Below, in pieces: positions 1 to 11,790 of a stretch of 64,000 nt of DNA; position 1 is the stretch's first letter; every line of letters begins with the position of its first letter. The stretch is from positions 60,561,493 to 60,625,492 of the forward strand of contig NC_044573.1 in assembly GCF_901933205.1 (NCBI RefSeq), given 5' to 3'. The DNA is from Camarhynchus parvulus (lineage: Eukaryota; Chordata; Aves; Passeriformes; Thraupidae). Made by a program: the position numbers and the translations under genes. The notes under the pieces are model-generated. The model did not search any database, was not told where the DNA came from, and was given only the letters and a program-made list of their open reading frames with translations.

Positions 1-1215
1 CTATGAAACTGCTTCATTCCAAAATTTTATTTTTTCTTACTCCAATGGGAAACAGTGCAATAGCAAAGCAACAAAATTAAACCTGCAAGTAAATTACTAC
101 AGGTCTGAGCATAAATTTGTGGGAGAATGTGTTAAATATATTTGTACAGCTGTACATACAACAGATCTAAATTCTCCTAGCAGCAGTGTCTGGACACGAA
201 GTTTTGATTTAGATTGTGTTCCTCTGGAGACTCTGTTCCATATGTATATAAAGCTGAATTTAGCAATTAAATGTGATTTCTGAATTTCATGCCCATAATT
301 GCCTACTCATAACAAAGTACAAGATGGGGTTTGAAAATTCTGTCTTGAGAAAGATTTGATTCCATATTTCCAGTTCTAGCATTTCTCTGGTAGCTTGAAA
401 TCTCCAATATATGAATTTTCTCTATTATGCATAGAAAAATGTGTGCCTGAACCTATTAGAGATATGATTTTCTGTATGCATAACTAGATGATTAATGCAT
501 TTTTGTACAGCATTACCTGTATTCTGGCATATCATAAATATTATTCATATTCTTATGATTCATAAATATGTTTCTGGCATATCTTAAGTGCTTTTCAAGT
601 ATCAGCCCTGATTTGTCTATTATCTGCTTAGATCCACAAATCTGTTTACACATGAACTGGAAAACCTCTTCTTAGCATGCTTCCTGAAAACTGTAGCTTT
701 AAGCATACATATCCTTTTCTTAATCTCGATGAAATTTTAATACTTTAACAAATTTTTCAATACATGAAGAACATCATGTGATCACAAATATTCTTCCAAT
801 CTTTAAATTTTAGTAAGTGTCTGAAAATTATTAATGAAGTTCCTAATACTTGTGCAATAAATACCCTGTACCTGTGCAAAACACAATGAGGATACCTAGG
901 ATACTTTTCTAATGGCTAACTTCCTCACTCCCTAGTTAATTCCTCTTCCATCACAAAATACATCTATAGATTTTATTGGAAAGTTTCTAATATTTTGCAG
1001 TATTTTTTCATATACTTAACTTTTCCTCTTAGAAGCAAATAATGAAAACTGTTAATACAACTTGAGATAAAATGCCCATGACACCTAACTTGGTGTTTCA
1101 GAAACTTGGGCCTTTTCAGTTCTGTAAAGCAACACAATCATAAGTTAGTGAGATACAAGTTTTGTACACAATCATGTTTTACATTTCTCATGAATAAAGT
1201 TTTTGTTTGAAATAC
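1..1215 (+). other. AT-rich, ORF-poor stretch; possible 3' UTR end
   Basis: No open frame of 60 codons occurs on either strand here. The sequence is AT-rich and carries two perfect Pumilio-type words (TGTANATA) at 151-158 and 243-250, a 14-bp palindrome at 143-156, and a canonical AATAAA at 1193-1198 followed by T/GT-rich sequence. This is what the distal part of a long plus-strand 3' UTR looks like, with the coding gene upstream of the window. It could equally be ordinary AT-rich intergenic DNA, because each of these words is short. No coding sequence is visible to tie it to a gene. Confidence 0.3.
1193..1198 (+). promoter_or_regulatory. candidate poly(A) signal AATAAA
   Basis: A canonical AATAAA hexamer is followed at once by a GT/T-rich run (GTTTTTGTTTG) and, about 70 bases later, another T-rich run near 1270-1284. 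A second AATAAA lies at 1351-1356. This order (hexamer, short gap, GT/T-rich element) fits a vertebrate cleavage and polyadenylation site on the plus strand. The hexamer alone is common in AT-rich DNA, so confidence is limited. Confidence 0.35.
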
Positions 1216-2111
1216 AACCAGTCTTTACTCAACTTCAAAGAAATCTACATTCTACAAAAAAATGAGGACTTTTTTTAATTTTGTAGGATTAGTTGCAACC
1301 TCAGCATCTATTATCTTTGTAAACAAACATCTAAACTATGTCATCTGTTAAATAAATACATTTTGCCTTTTAAAATATGTCTTCCTATTGACTTCCAAGT
1401 GAAGCACAACAAAAATGCTAAAAAAAGAATCCTCAATAGCTACATGAGTAGCTGTCCACTTACTCTAGAGATCAATAAAATGTTTGGCTCTAGCACTCAT
1501 TCACATGTCAAAGCCAAAACAGAAAACCTAGTTCATAGTGAAGCACAAGGACAAGAATGCTGGAAAAGCATTCTTGCAAATATGTGCTACAAAACTGTAC
1601 CACACTCCACCTTCTCTGCTGCTTTCATGTGCAGCTCAACTACATTTCAGTAAAACAGTGCCCAAATGCAACTCAGGAATGTGTGTGGCTTCTGCAAACA
1701 GATGCAGAGCCAAATGCCAGACCCTGTATTAGCGTGTGGATGTATTGCACAGCTGGAAGAACAATTGCAGCTGCTATGAAATAGCACGTGTTTTTCTTCC
1801 TGGGTTATCTAAAAGCTTTATTTATAGGGTGAAACTCTGTTTTAAACGTGATCTTGACCACATTAAGTTTTGCAAGCTGTAGACAATGTGAATTTAACGG
1901 TGGTGTTTAAGTTTTCTGAAGTCTTAGCTGTATGATATGTGCTAGTTGTTAAAAGTGACTAGTTCAAAATCAAGTAGTGTAGAGATCTGTAAATTTCAGT
2001 TGCTGCCTGACATGTCGATACCCACCTACTCAGAAAAAGTAGTCTGGGGACCCAAACAATGTCACAATCCCCTATTACCTGCCAAAAGACGTGAGAAGTA
2101 TGTGCTGCACT
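1216..2111. other. non-coding stretch, no recognised feature
   Basis: Only overlapping short frames (up to 96 codons) occur, with no recognisable protein motif or splice context. A perfect short hairpin at 1552-1576 is listed separately. Nothing else is supported. Confidence 0.6.
1552..1576. repeat. perfect short inverted repeat (10-bp arms)
   Basis: Arms 1552-1561 and 1567-1576 are exact reverse complements separated by the 5-base loop GGAAA. It is one of several perfect 10-11 bp hairpins in the window. No function can be assigned. Confidence 0.7.
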
Positions 2112-2277
2112 GTCAAAATCTCTGTCTGGAGTCTGAGATTCATAGGACAGATGGATGGGACTTAGAACAACCTGGTCTAGTGCAAGATGTCCCCCATGGG
2201 TTGCCCCTGGCAGGGGGGGGTTGGAACTAGATGATCTTTAAGGTACATTCCAACCCAAACCATTCTGTGATTCTATA
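2112..2277 (+). mobile_element. CR1 LINE, 3' end fragment
   Basis: This is the terminal part of a CR1 non-LTR retrotransposon. It reads in CR1 order: a degenerate CTGGAG/TGGATGGG segment, CCTGGTCTAGTG, a G-rich tract with eight Gs at 2213-2220, GGTTGGAACTAGATGATCTT, then CATTCCAACCCAAACC and ATTCTGTGATTCTAT at the 3' terminus. Only the C-terminal edge of ORF2 and the 3' UTR remain, which is the usual 5' truncation of CR1 insertions. Several substitutions are present and the final octamer repeat is short, so this is an older copy. It has no coding capacity. Confidence 0.93.
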
Positions 2278-4035
2278 AATCATGGGAAGGAGGCAAAAAG
2301 AGGAAAGGAGGACAAAAGGAGACATTTCCTCACCCTCAAGACTCCAGTAAAACCTGACCTTGCCCCATATTCCACAACTGGAAGTTGAGGTGAAAAAAAT
2401 GCTGGAGTTACAACAGGGACAACAGCTGACAAGCAGGAGCCTGTAAATATTTACGGTCTCTGAGGCACGAGCTCTATGAGTTTGGCATTCATTGCACTTG
2501 ACCATTTGTTAGGACTGCCTTGAGGGGTATAAGGCACTGAGCAGGCAGCAGATTTTAGGAACGTGGAATTTCAGAAAGAGACCTTAGACAACCACATGCA
2601 TAAAATGTACTTATTTTACGAAATTGAGAGGGATTCACTCTTATCTAAATTCATACAAAGAAAATATTAAAAATCCAGAATGGTTATTAATTCCTACTGA
2701 AATAAGAAAAATTGAATGTGTTTCAATGCTTTAATGAAATCTAGTCCTTTTTTTCCCAGCACACATACATTGATGGCTTCAACACTTCAACACACATAAG
2801 CAAGTACCTAGTCATCACAGAACTACAGTAAAGCTGTTAACAGAAATCATGATCCGCATTTTGTGGACCAGGTACCTGACTCGAAGATATCAAGACCAAA
2901 CCATTACCCTAAAATCTGAACACGTGCAGGCATACTTAAAAACAAATAGGTTATCGGGACTGAAGACTTGGAAGTATTACTTTAGATCTGTGGTGGTAGA
3001 TGCCCAAGTCTGAAAACATTATGTAAGTTGGTATTTAGTTTCCAAAGCATGAACAGTAATAGTTATTTATCTGAACATGTTTAGTAACACCCTTAAAGTT
3101 ACTTATCTTTCAGCATATTTCTTCCATGAGACAAAGTTATCTTTTTTCAGTGGATTTGCCTTTCGCTTCTTCTAGAAGCAGAATTACTTCTGGGCTAACA
3201 AATTTCCATGTAATAATGTATGAATTTTCCTTTTATGGATCTAGATAGTTTTTCCATCACTTGTATTTCAGTATTTCTGAAACCAGGTGTTAATTTTCAG
3301 AGGGATAGGAGGTTTCCAAGCAGCTGCCAGGACTAATACAGCAGCCAGCAGTAAATGCTGAATAAGCTTAGGTACAAAATCTATACCATCTGGTTTCAGG
3401 ACTCCTTGGCCAAAAAATGTGCCTTTCATGTCCAGAAATCTTCCTGTTCATTGGAAATTGTGAAATGGATGTTACCTTTGCATTACCTTTTAGTTCACAT
3501 CTCAGAGGAAGATTCAAATAATGGTCTTAAGAAAACATTGCATAACTGTAAAATAGGAAACTAAATAATGTGCTCAGGTTTCATAACAAGACAGATGAAC
3601 GCTATTTGACAAGTTGAGATCAAAGTCCTTGCTCAGCCTCATAGCAGTCCAGTTTTCCAAGCTGCTGTTTCTCAAAGTCAATGATAGCTGCCAGTGCTCA
3701 ATGCAGAAACAAGGTTCCTCACAGGAATGATCTCCCCAGACCAGTGAGCCAACAAGAAGATACAAAACTAGGCCCTTGAGGTTTGATTTAAGACTGGGGA
3801 AGTAAGGCATGAGGTCCACCTTGGCTGCCAGTGAGGAAATACTTCTGGTTCCTTAGGTCTCTGTAAAGATCAACTATATTCTAAATAATGAATTGCTGTA
3901 CTGCAGTTATTGATAAAAGAATGGCTTAAAAGTGGCTTAGTTCAAAGACATGAGTATGAAGGCATAGACATAGCTTGGGCCACTTTGAAGATAACTGAGG
4001 AGAGCCAAGCAACAGAACTTCCTCTGAAGACATGG

Positions 4036-4062
4036 AAAATTGCAAGTGTTTCTTGCAATTTT
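4036..4062. repeat. perfect inverted repeat (11-bp arms, 5-base loop)
   Basis: Arms 4036-4046 (AAAATTGCAAG) and 4052-4062 are exact reverse complements around TGTTT, and two further G-T wobble pairs extend the stem outward. It is too short for a typical microRNA precursor. Confidence 0.7.
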
Positions 4063-5170
4063 TTAAGTCCAAATCATTTAATCCTCTCTCCCAGGCAGTC
4101 ATTTACAGATATGCATAATCCACAAGGTCACTCTGTCATCAAATCCCTGAAGGAACCAGGCTATCATCCCATCCAAAGAGTCATTAGGGTCTTTTAGCTT
4201 TTTATGTCTAGATTATGCATTAAAAAAAATGCGTATCATAAGAAACCATACGACCATATTTTTCTTTTGCTATCACCACTGCTTTCAACACACTGATTAA
4301 ATCATTGCTTTAAGTGGATGATTAAACCCTTTTGAGAAGGGACTGACAGCCAGCTGTATTTGGCTAGAACAGAGAATTATGATTCCCCAGTCTATAGGCA
4401 CTATCACAATGCAGATAAAACTGCAGGGGTAGTGCTGTTGTGTTCCTGGTAACCATGAATTTGTCTACACTGCTGTATAGCAAGATTGCCCTGAGCTCCA
4501 TAGAGCAAGTTAGAGTATCACTATCATCTGATCTAGTAGTAGGTTTAATTGGAGACAGACTAGCTGGAGGGCATTCTGAATTAACAATTTCACATAGCCA
4601 GACTATTTTATAATGCAGTGTAAGTAATTATTTCAGTAAAGGCAGTGATTTTGCTGTGTTCATGCTGTAGAACATTAGTGCCAGCGTAAATCTCAAGGTA
4701 GCACTCAATGTACTTTAAGAGAGAACTTTAGTTACCTTAAAAAAATTTAAAAGGCTGTGGTACAAAGTTCCACTTATCTCTGAATGTATGATAAATGGTT
4801 GATGCACAGATAGTTTTCTGGTTGCATACATGAAGCATTTGTAAGTGATAAGTTAGACAGCTGTAGTGCACTGATATTTTTCAAAATGGCAACAAAGCAC
4901 ATATCAAAACTGACCAACCATTATATTTCAGAGCAGCTCTTCCCCACTGTAGAAGCTGTAGATTCCACACATAAAAAGTAAAACTAGTCCACTGACTGCA
5001 AAACCCTTTGGAGAAGAAACATGCTGCAAAGTTCAACCCATTTCAACAAGCTTCCCTGTTACTAATTTTCATCGATTTCATTATTTATTGCATTTATTAG
5101 AATCTTCCTATTTTACTATTTCTGATTTTATGAAAGGTCCAGGGACTAAATAATATCAAAAAACATGAGG

Positions 5171-5196
5171 TTTGTTTCACATTATAGTGAAACAAA
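5171..5196. repeat. perfect inverted repeat (10-bp arms, 6-base loop)
   Basis: Arms TTTGTTTCAC (5171-5180) and GTGAAACAAA (5187-5196) flank ATTATA. There is no flanking target-site duplication or larger element, so it is read as a simple palindrome. Confidence 0.7.
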
Positions 5197-5409
5197 AATC
5201 TAGTCCCAAAAATTCATAAATCACTTTTGATACCAGAGAGAAAACATTCCAGTGAAAGGAGGAACATGCACAGTCTCTGTCCAAGAAGAAGCAGCAGAAA
5301 TTTTCTCTCTTTTTCAGTTTTAACAGTCAGAGGGAATACACTCTGGAAATCAATTTTCTTTTACTGGAACTTGATGTGGGTAGTTGCTTGATGTGTTCAG
5401 CTTCTGTAT

Positions 5410-5501
5410 GGCCCAGGTTCAACAAGACACTTAAAAGCATGGCTGACTTTATTCATGTGGGTATTTAGGTATGTGCTTAAGTACCTTGTTGAATTGGGGC
5501 T
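5410..5501. mobile_element. old palindromic MITE-like repeat (TTAAGCAC type)
   Basis: The ends are imperfect reverse complements. The left end begins GGCCCAGGTTCAACAAG-ACACTTAA and the right end reads GTGCTTAAG-TACCTTGTTGAATTGGGGC. I recognise this as the dispersed palindromic sequence common in bird, crocodile and turtle DNA, with its alternating GCTTAAG / TTTGCTGAATTGGGGC words; I do not remember a catalogue name. It encodes nothing and was probably mobilised by a DNA transposase in trans. Divergence between the arms suggests great age. A related fragment lies at 42139-42228. Confidence 0.6.
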
Positions 5502-8500
5502 TATGTTAGGTCGTAAGTATTTACTAGGTCAAGCATCCAGGCTAAAAAATTTCTCTGTTTTTCCCAGTAACACTGCAAGTAACTCCAGTCACACAATACA
5601 TTTGGAAGTGCTTGCAGTGAATTTATCAGGTGATGTTACCCAAGGCAATGGAGAATACGTTCTTGTTCTGTTGAAGAAACCTATTAATTTGCCTTCTCAG
5701 CACAAACTCTGCAGACTGCTGAGAGGATGTACATGGGCCAAACTTCAAACATACAGCATAACAGAGTAATGTTTTATTTAAATATTTATGCTACTGCAGT
5801 ATCCAGGAGTTGAAGCTAGTCTTCTGCTCTATTGAATTAGGCACCATAGAGAGGCATGAAGTCTCTGCTCCAAGCACTGAGCACCAGGGCTAAGTAGTTG
5901 GAGAAGTACATGTATTTGCCACAATGAAACGCTTACTAAGATAAATCAAAAAGGAGAAAACTTAGGAAGGAAAAATATAGTGAATGGTTGCTTTTTCCTG
6001 CTGTAACTCTGGCTATTAGCCTGGACATTAGCCTATCTAACCCACAAGTGAGTAAGTTATTTAGGAAACACACAGTGATTCCAAGCATTAAGGGAGCATC
6101 ACTGAGCAAAATTTTTCTGTTTTCTTGGAAGAGAAGATGTGATTAAGATGGTGGTCTAGTCTGCTCTTCAGCCCTCTGTTACTGAATTCTAACTTCATGC
6201 CACACTTTAGACACAAAGGAATGTGTTGTTCAAGGCCCTGTGACAGAAGAAATGATGACTCTTGCAGCTGCTGGCTGTTGCAGGCACCATTAGGAAGTCA
6301 TAGAGTCTGGCTGGGAAAACTGGTGCCTTGCTCAAGCTTTGACAGTGTTTGGAACTCATACTCACTGTAAAGGAGCCAGGTTCCCTTCCTTTCTCTACCA
6401 TTTTCTCTGTATAAACCACAGTGTTCCACTGTGCTTTAACTTTATTGTCCTGGCAAAAGCATTTCCAAAACCTTGAATTAGTACTGTTTCTGGCTAAGAG
6501 ACTGTTACAGCTCTACCTAATCAATCTGTGTATGTAGAGAAGCCATCAGTGTATACATGGCCATAACAGAGACTGAGCACGCGGAAAAGAAAAGCTAAGG
6601 AGGTATGAAGAGGGAGCTGCAATTCCCAAGGAGAGTAGAGCAGAACCTGGGGCAAAATTCCTTTTGAAACCAAGTTTTACAGATCCATTGCTCACTTACT
6701 GCATAACTGTCTTCTTTCACTTGCTTTTCTTCAGCTGTAATCAACAGAAGTGTTTCTCAGTGTCTTGGGTTTACCTCAACATCAAGACTTCCATAATTTG
6801 TTTTTTTCCAAGGCAAACTATTTTATGACTGATTGCTTCTAAATAATTCAGCAAGGCTGAATATTGGTCTTGTGAGTTGTGGTGTCTTTTTCTGGAACCA
6901 GCCCCCCACAATCAAAATAGCCGTATTTTAACTTTGTGAACTGACATGTCATGGCTTCCAATTTTCATACAGACTTTCTGTAAAATTTGATTCAGAGTGT
7001 CAGTTCATATTATAGGGTTTATTCTCATCTTGGTGGTATGAAAAATTTTTGCTGTTTCAAAAAAGCCACAAATGTATTGGCATGGATTTTAACAGTTAGG
7101 TACTTTTAACATTGACAAAAAATTACTGGAGACTATTTAAGCCGTGTTTCTGTTTTAAAGTAAATTGGATACAATGCTGAAAAAGGAGAAGTCATCACTG
7201 GGTTAGAAAAATGTCTGTCTTACATCTCACCCATCTCCACTGTGTTTTATTTCACTAATGGGATCTATATATATTTTGAACTCTAAGATTAATATAACTG
7301 TGAACGTCTCTTGAGGAGGGGGAACACAGAACAATGAAATGATAGAACAGAAAAAGAATGAAGTTGAAAATTAGGCCAGAAGATTGAAATCAGGACAGAT
7401 TTAAATCATTCTTTGCTGTTTTGTTCATCTTGGTTGTCTGATAAACTACTGAGCAGGACAAAGTTGAGGAGACTTGATATACTGCATGTTAAGCCTTTGT
7501 TGTTATAAGGTGAACTCCTGTTCTCTAGCTTGCTCTCCTCGTCTCCCACGCTTGTTGTTTTAATACAGAGGAAAGTTCAACTCCCCCTGCTTAACTCCAG
7601 TACCTCTTAATGAGGGAACTGTAACACTATCCAGTCGTCCCAGCACACGTCAATCAGAATTTCATTGCTTTGCACAGCTTGACTTATGTCAAAAAGGATG
7701 GTTAAAATTCACCCAAGTCCTGGAAACCTCCTGTTGAGTAAAACAGATCATGTCTTAGCTATGGGAGGATTTTTTGTTTGTTTTGGTTGGGTTTTAAATG
7801 GTCAAAGGGCAAGAAGCATTATTTGCAAAAGCTCTTTCACATAACTGGTTCTTGGGATGCTGGTATCAGCAGGATGATTTACACATCATATAGTTAAAAG
7901 AGACAAAAGCAATAGACTTTCATGTGCCAATGAAAAGAAACATCATTTACAAAAAATCTGATCATACAAAATAGATCCTCTAGCCTATTGTGGTTAAGAA
8001 AAATCTCTTAGAGCATCCACACATTATCTTTGACAGTGTGGGCTTTACATTTACAAATGAGTAAAAATCAGAGCAGAAGGCTCAAAGCCAGTGAACTTGA
8101 ATCATGGGAGGCAATGTTATTTATGGGCAGCAGCACTTGAACCATCATTCCTGCCTCCTTGAAGGTTCACATACACATTATATGGTTATTGCATTGCTGC
8201 AGGAGAAACAACACAAGTAAGCATTTGCAGACACTTGGCTTGTGCTTACTGTAGCTCAAGTTGTGCCTTCCAAGAGTTTTTAGAATATTCTTTTTTTTCC
8301 CTAGTTTGTTGTTTCAGTGAAACTGAAAACTCTATTAAACTGTGAAATTATTGTATTGTGTTACAGGAAGCCTCCAAGTTTATAGAAATAGGAATGTCTC
8401 TGTGATGGAGGATAAAAGATTCATGTTATCCTTGTTTACAAGACAGTTCAAAGGATACCATAAACTACTACCTCTGAAGTGACAGTGCTAGGCATATTTT

Positions 8501-11165
8501 TCTCTGTAAATAGAGTCAGTACAAGGAGATGACATTTAAAAATGGTGGCTCTATATCCCTAAAAGATTAATTATCTAGAGGAAGTATAAATTGCTTATAA
8601 GCAATAGCCCTTATATTTTAAATGTTGAGTCAGGTACAGGGAATGACTGAGTAGGCCAGTTTTCTTTATTCTGAAAAATAAATCACCAAAGGAAAATAGA
8701 AGGAGTTTACATAATCATAAGAGGCTAGAGGTGAATAGGGATCAGCTGCTCACTATTTTCTCCAGTGAAAAGCCAGGAGGGCATCAAGTGAAGACTGCAT
8801 ATTCTGAGCCAAACAAATGTGACAGGGAAGGTCTTCTTGTAGTATGGGCAGTAGTGGACATTGTACAGAGATGGGTTTGAGGGGACAGTACACCAGGTAA
8901 TGGAAGAAAAATCCTGTACAGAGTACTAAATGCATGGAAACTACACCTGATTCTGGAAATCTCTCAGCTAGCAATTGTGTAAAACTGGGAGTCCTCATAG
9001 CACACTCATTTGCTCTCTCTGTTCTTGTTTTTTCTGAGTCATCTGCTTATGACCATTGTTCTCAATGGATTTCCCCCTAAAAACATACTTCATTCATGTC
9101 TAATACCAGCTACCCACCTCAAAGCAAAGGATAATGAAATTTTAAAATCAGCAAAAATATAAGTGTCATCAAAGAGGAAGAAAGTGTCAAAACTAGAACA
9201 CGTGGGTGGGGCAGAGGCATGCCAATACTATCACCACTCCTTCAAGGCATCCAGCTCAAGCGAAAGAATTGGCATTGCTCAGTGGTGCTCCTCCCAAAAG
9301 GAAAGGACACAGTGAGGGAACATGAGATCCCATCAGGTTTCCTTCCATGGAAGCTGTGAACAGCATAAACAGGGCCAGGAGGAGTTTGATGATAAAGTCT
9401 TGTGACTTTGTGGGTCCTCAGGTGTGGAGGTTGTAATGAGAAGCTGAGGGAAGAAATGCAGCCACAACCGCAAGAACTGAAGGACCCAGATGAACTGCAG
9501 GGTTGTGCACTGAATGCACATACATGCCAGGGCCCCTCTCTCACTGGAAGTCAGAGACCTTATAAACCAATTTGTGCAACACTAATCTACATCCATACGC
9601 CAGCTCCACATTCCCCCTGAATACTGTGTAGTCTGCATTCATTCTCTACTAGTATTTACCAAAGCTCTTTTGGATGAAAAATCTAAGCACCAACTGGGGC
9701 CAGTCCATGCTGGGCAGGCAGCATCATCCATCTCAGTCCTGGTTGTTGTTTTGGCACATTTCTCTCCCCACATCTCACACGAGTCAGAGCTCATGCTTTC
9801 TGTGATGAGTGAAGACTCTGGAACTCATTAGCATGTCCAGTGGTGTCTGTGAGGAAAGGGAGGAAGAGGTGGTACTTGTAGCACAGTGCACACCACTGTT
9901 GTGCAGCAAGGATAAAAATCTAGCCTTCCAAATGGCTGAGACTTAAGCTGTGCAGAAACAGGCTGGTCTGCCTCATTCGGTCCAGAGTCACTCTTGGGTG
10001 TGAGTACCACCAGGAATATCACTGTGGCCTATAAATAAAAACTAACATGTAGCAGCACAGTTCCAGCATCTCAGAGTTCAAAACTCAACATCTATACAAG
10101 GTTGTATACAGATGTTTCAGGTGTTCTGGATTCTTGGGTGACCCTGGTTGCTGTCACTGGGCTTCATTTCTCTTGGCACAGCCTGGAGAACCACGCTGTG
10201 GCCAGCCATGGCAGAGCTCCACAGCTCCCACAGACAGGCAGCCATTCTGAGATACTGACCTCAAGTGATCCTGGAGAACATCCCAACAGATAGCATCCCA
10301 CAGCCTTGGTCTCACCACCTGGTTTGCCCAGACAGGCTGTTTGTGAGCCTCCTGCAAGGCAGCATGCCAGGGAGCATGCCATGAGCATGGTTTCATGTCA
10401 AAGGTTGTGTAGATGTAGGCAAAGTTATTTACAAAGCCAAGTGAAGAGAGAGCTAAGTCTATTCAAATATCAGATGCCATAATTCATCCTGATTAATCTG
10501 GGATGATTCAACAGCTGTAACCATTTAGGCTACAATTCAGAAAGGCAAATACTTTAATGCTAGCAGGGGATTGCCAAGGAAAGGGAGGAACTGAAAAGAA
10601 AATACATCAATATTGCAGACTTCATCCTAGAAACAGAATTCCAAAACTTCATTAAAATTCTTATACTGAATGTATAAAAATATAACTCATTTATACAAAA
10701 AAAAAGTTCCAATTTGTTTAGAAGGATCAAGAGCAGCCAGGTTGAATGCAATGTAGACAAAACCTAGGTCCAAGAAAAATGATGAAGAATACTATTATCC
10801 AGCAGTTCCTTATCATGGAGGCATCTAAAATTTAGTGGGCTCCTCTGTTATGTCTTGTCATTGTCTTAAAGCTCCCTAAGTGCCTGCATAGCCACAGCAG
10901 GTCCTCAGCTGTGAGGCGTGTCCTCACTTATGCTCTACCATGGGGCAGAAATTAGGATGTGTCTCTGCAGCTGCAGTCCATTACAGCTTGCTCCCAGCAC
11001 ATGTGAGTGTGCTGAGGTCGGCACGTAGCACAGCATGGCCAGCTCCTCACAAGAACATGGCTAGTGCTGGCAGCAGCTTTTCCTCTAGATGCTCTGGCAA
11101 AGGACATAAAAGAACACAAGATTAATGTAGCCTGGAGGAGTGTGGCCCTGCAGGTGTGGTAGAAG
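5502..11165. other. 5.7 kb non-coding stretch, nothing recognised
   Basis: Only chance frames are present (for example overlapping 60-100 codon frames on both strands at 9242-9620 and 10102-10396, where local GC is higher and stops are rarer). None shows a known domain or splice pattern. No CR1 3' end, LTR, tRNA or microsatellite worth listing was found. Ancient decayed repeats could be missed by eye. Confidence 0.55.
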
Positions 11166-11300
11166 ACCATCTAACCTTCAGTGTAATGCAAATGAGTCAC
11201 TGACACTATATTAGGGCTGACTTAAGCCTTAAATATTTAATGCCCTTATGGGCGAATTACTAATCACTATCAAGGAAAAAAAAAAGTGGTTGGTAGTGTC
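11166..11300. promoter_or_regulatory. candidate regulatory element: octamer plus AP-1 word
   Basis: A perfect POU octamer ATGCAAAT (11186-11193) overlaps a perfect AP-1 word TGAGTCA (11193-11199). It is followed by AATATTTAATGCC, a CCCTTATGGG palindrome and homeodomain-like GAATTACTAATCAC. Such density is typical of conserved vertebrate enhancers. This is inference from motifs; no alignment was possible. Confidence 0.3.
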
Positions 11301-11639
11301 TTTCCTTCAGGTCTCAAGGTTAGTTGCTGGTCTTCAATAAAGACCAAAAGGAGACACTTGGACACTGAGTTCCAGTTGGGATGGAGACTTCCCAGAGCAG
11401 CCAAGTCAGTAACTGCAGCATCATTGAGTGCGAATGCACTGATACCATCAGTGTAAGAAAAGAGTTAGATCCTCTTTCAGCCAATTTGTTTTTATAAATC
11501 GTTTACTATTGTTAAAGTAAACAGAGTTTAAGGCAAGCTTTCTCTCTAGGGCACAGTGGCTAGCCTTGGGAGGCAACTGGGATTTTTTAAGGTCATTTGA
11601 TATAAGCTGCTTTTCCTGAAAGACACTGGTTTTTACTCG
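11301..11639. other. non-coding spacer, nothing recognised
   Basis: Low-complexity-free unique sequence between two candidate regulatory stretches. No open frame of note. Confidence 0.6.
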
Positions 11640-11790
11640 CAGAGAGAAAGTTGGCCACCTGTTTGCTCACAGTCAAAAGGAGTGGTTGGGCTCAGCCTCC
11701 TGATTGTTCACATTTGACATTAATTGCTCTGTGCAAATTCAATGGCTGTGCAGCGCTAGTTCCTAGCAACCCTGCACAATCATTTCTTTT
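11640..11790. promoter_or_regulatory. candidate regulatory element: SOX/homeodomain/octamer-like words
   Basis: Within 100 bases there are ATTGTT (SOX-like, 11703), CATTAATTG (homeodomain-like, from 11718), GTGCAAATTC (octamer-like, from 11731), the CpG-containing CAGCGCTAG and an RFX-like half site CCTAGCAACC. The mixture resembles neural or developmental enhancers. No assay or alignment supports it here. Confidence 0.3.

Larger units (their letters stand above)
2278..5409. other. non-coding stretch with two perfect short hairpins
   Basis: This is AT-rich sequence with short chance frames only (up to 95 codons). It contains perfect hairpins at 4036-4062 and 5171-5196. No exon, LTR, tRNA or CpG-rich promoter is visible. 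Confidence 0.6.
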
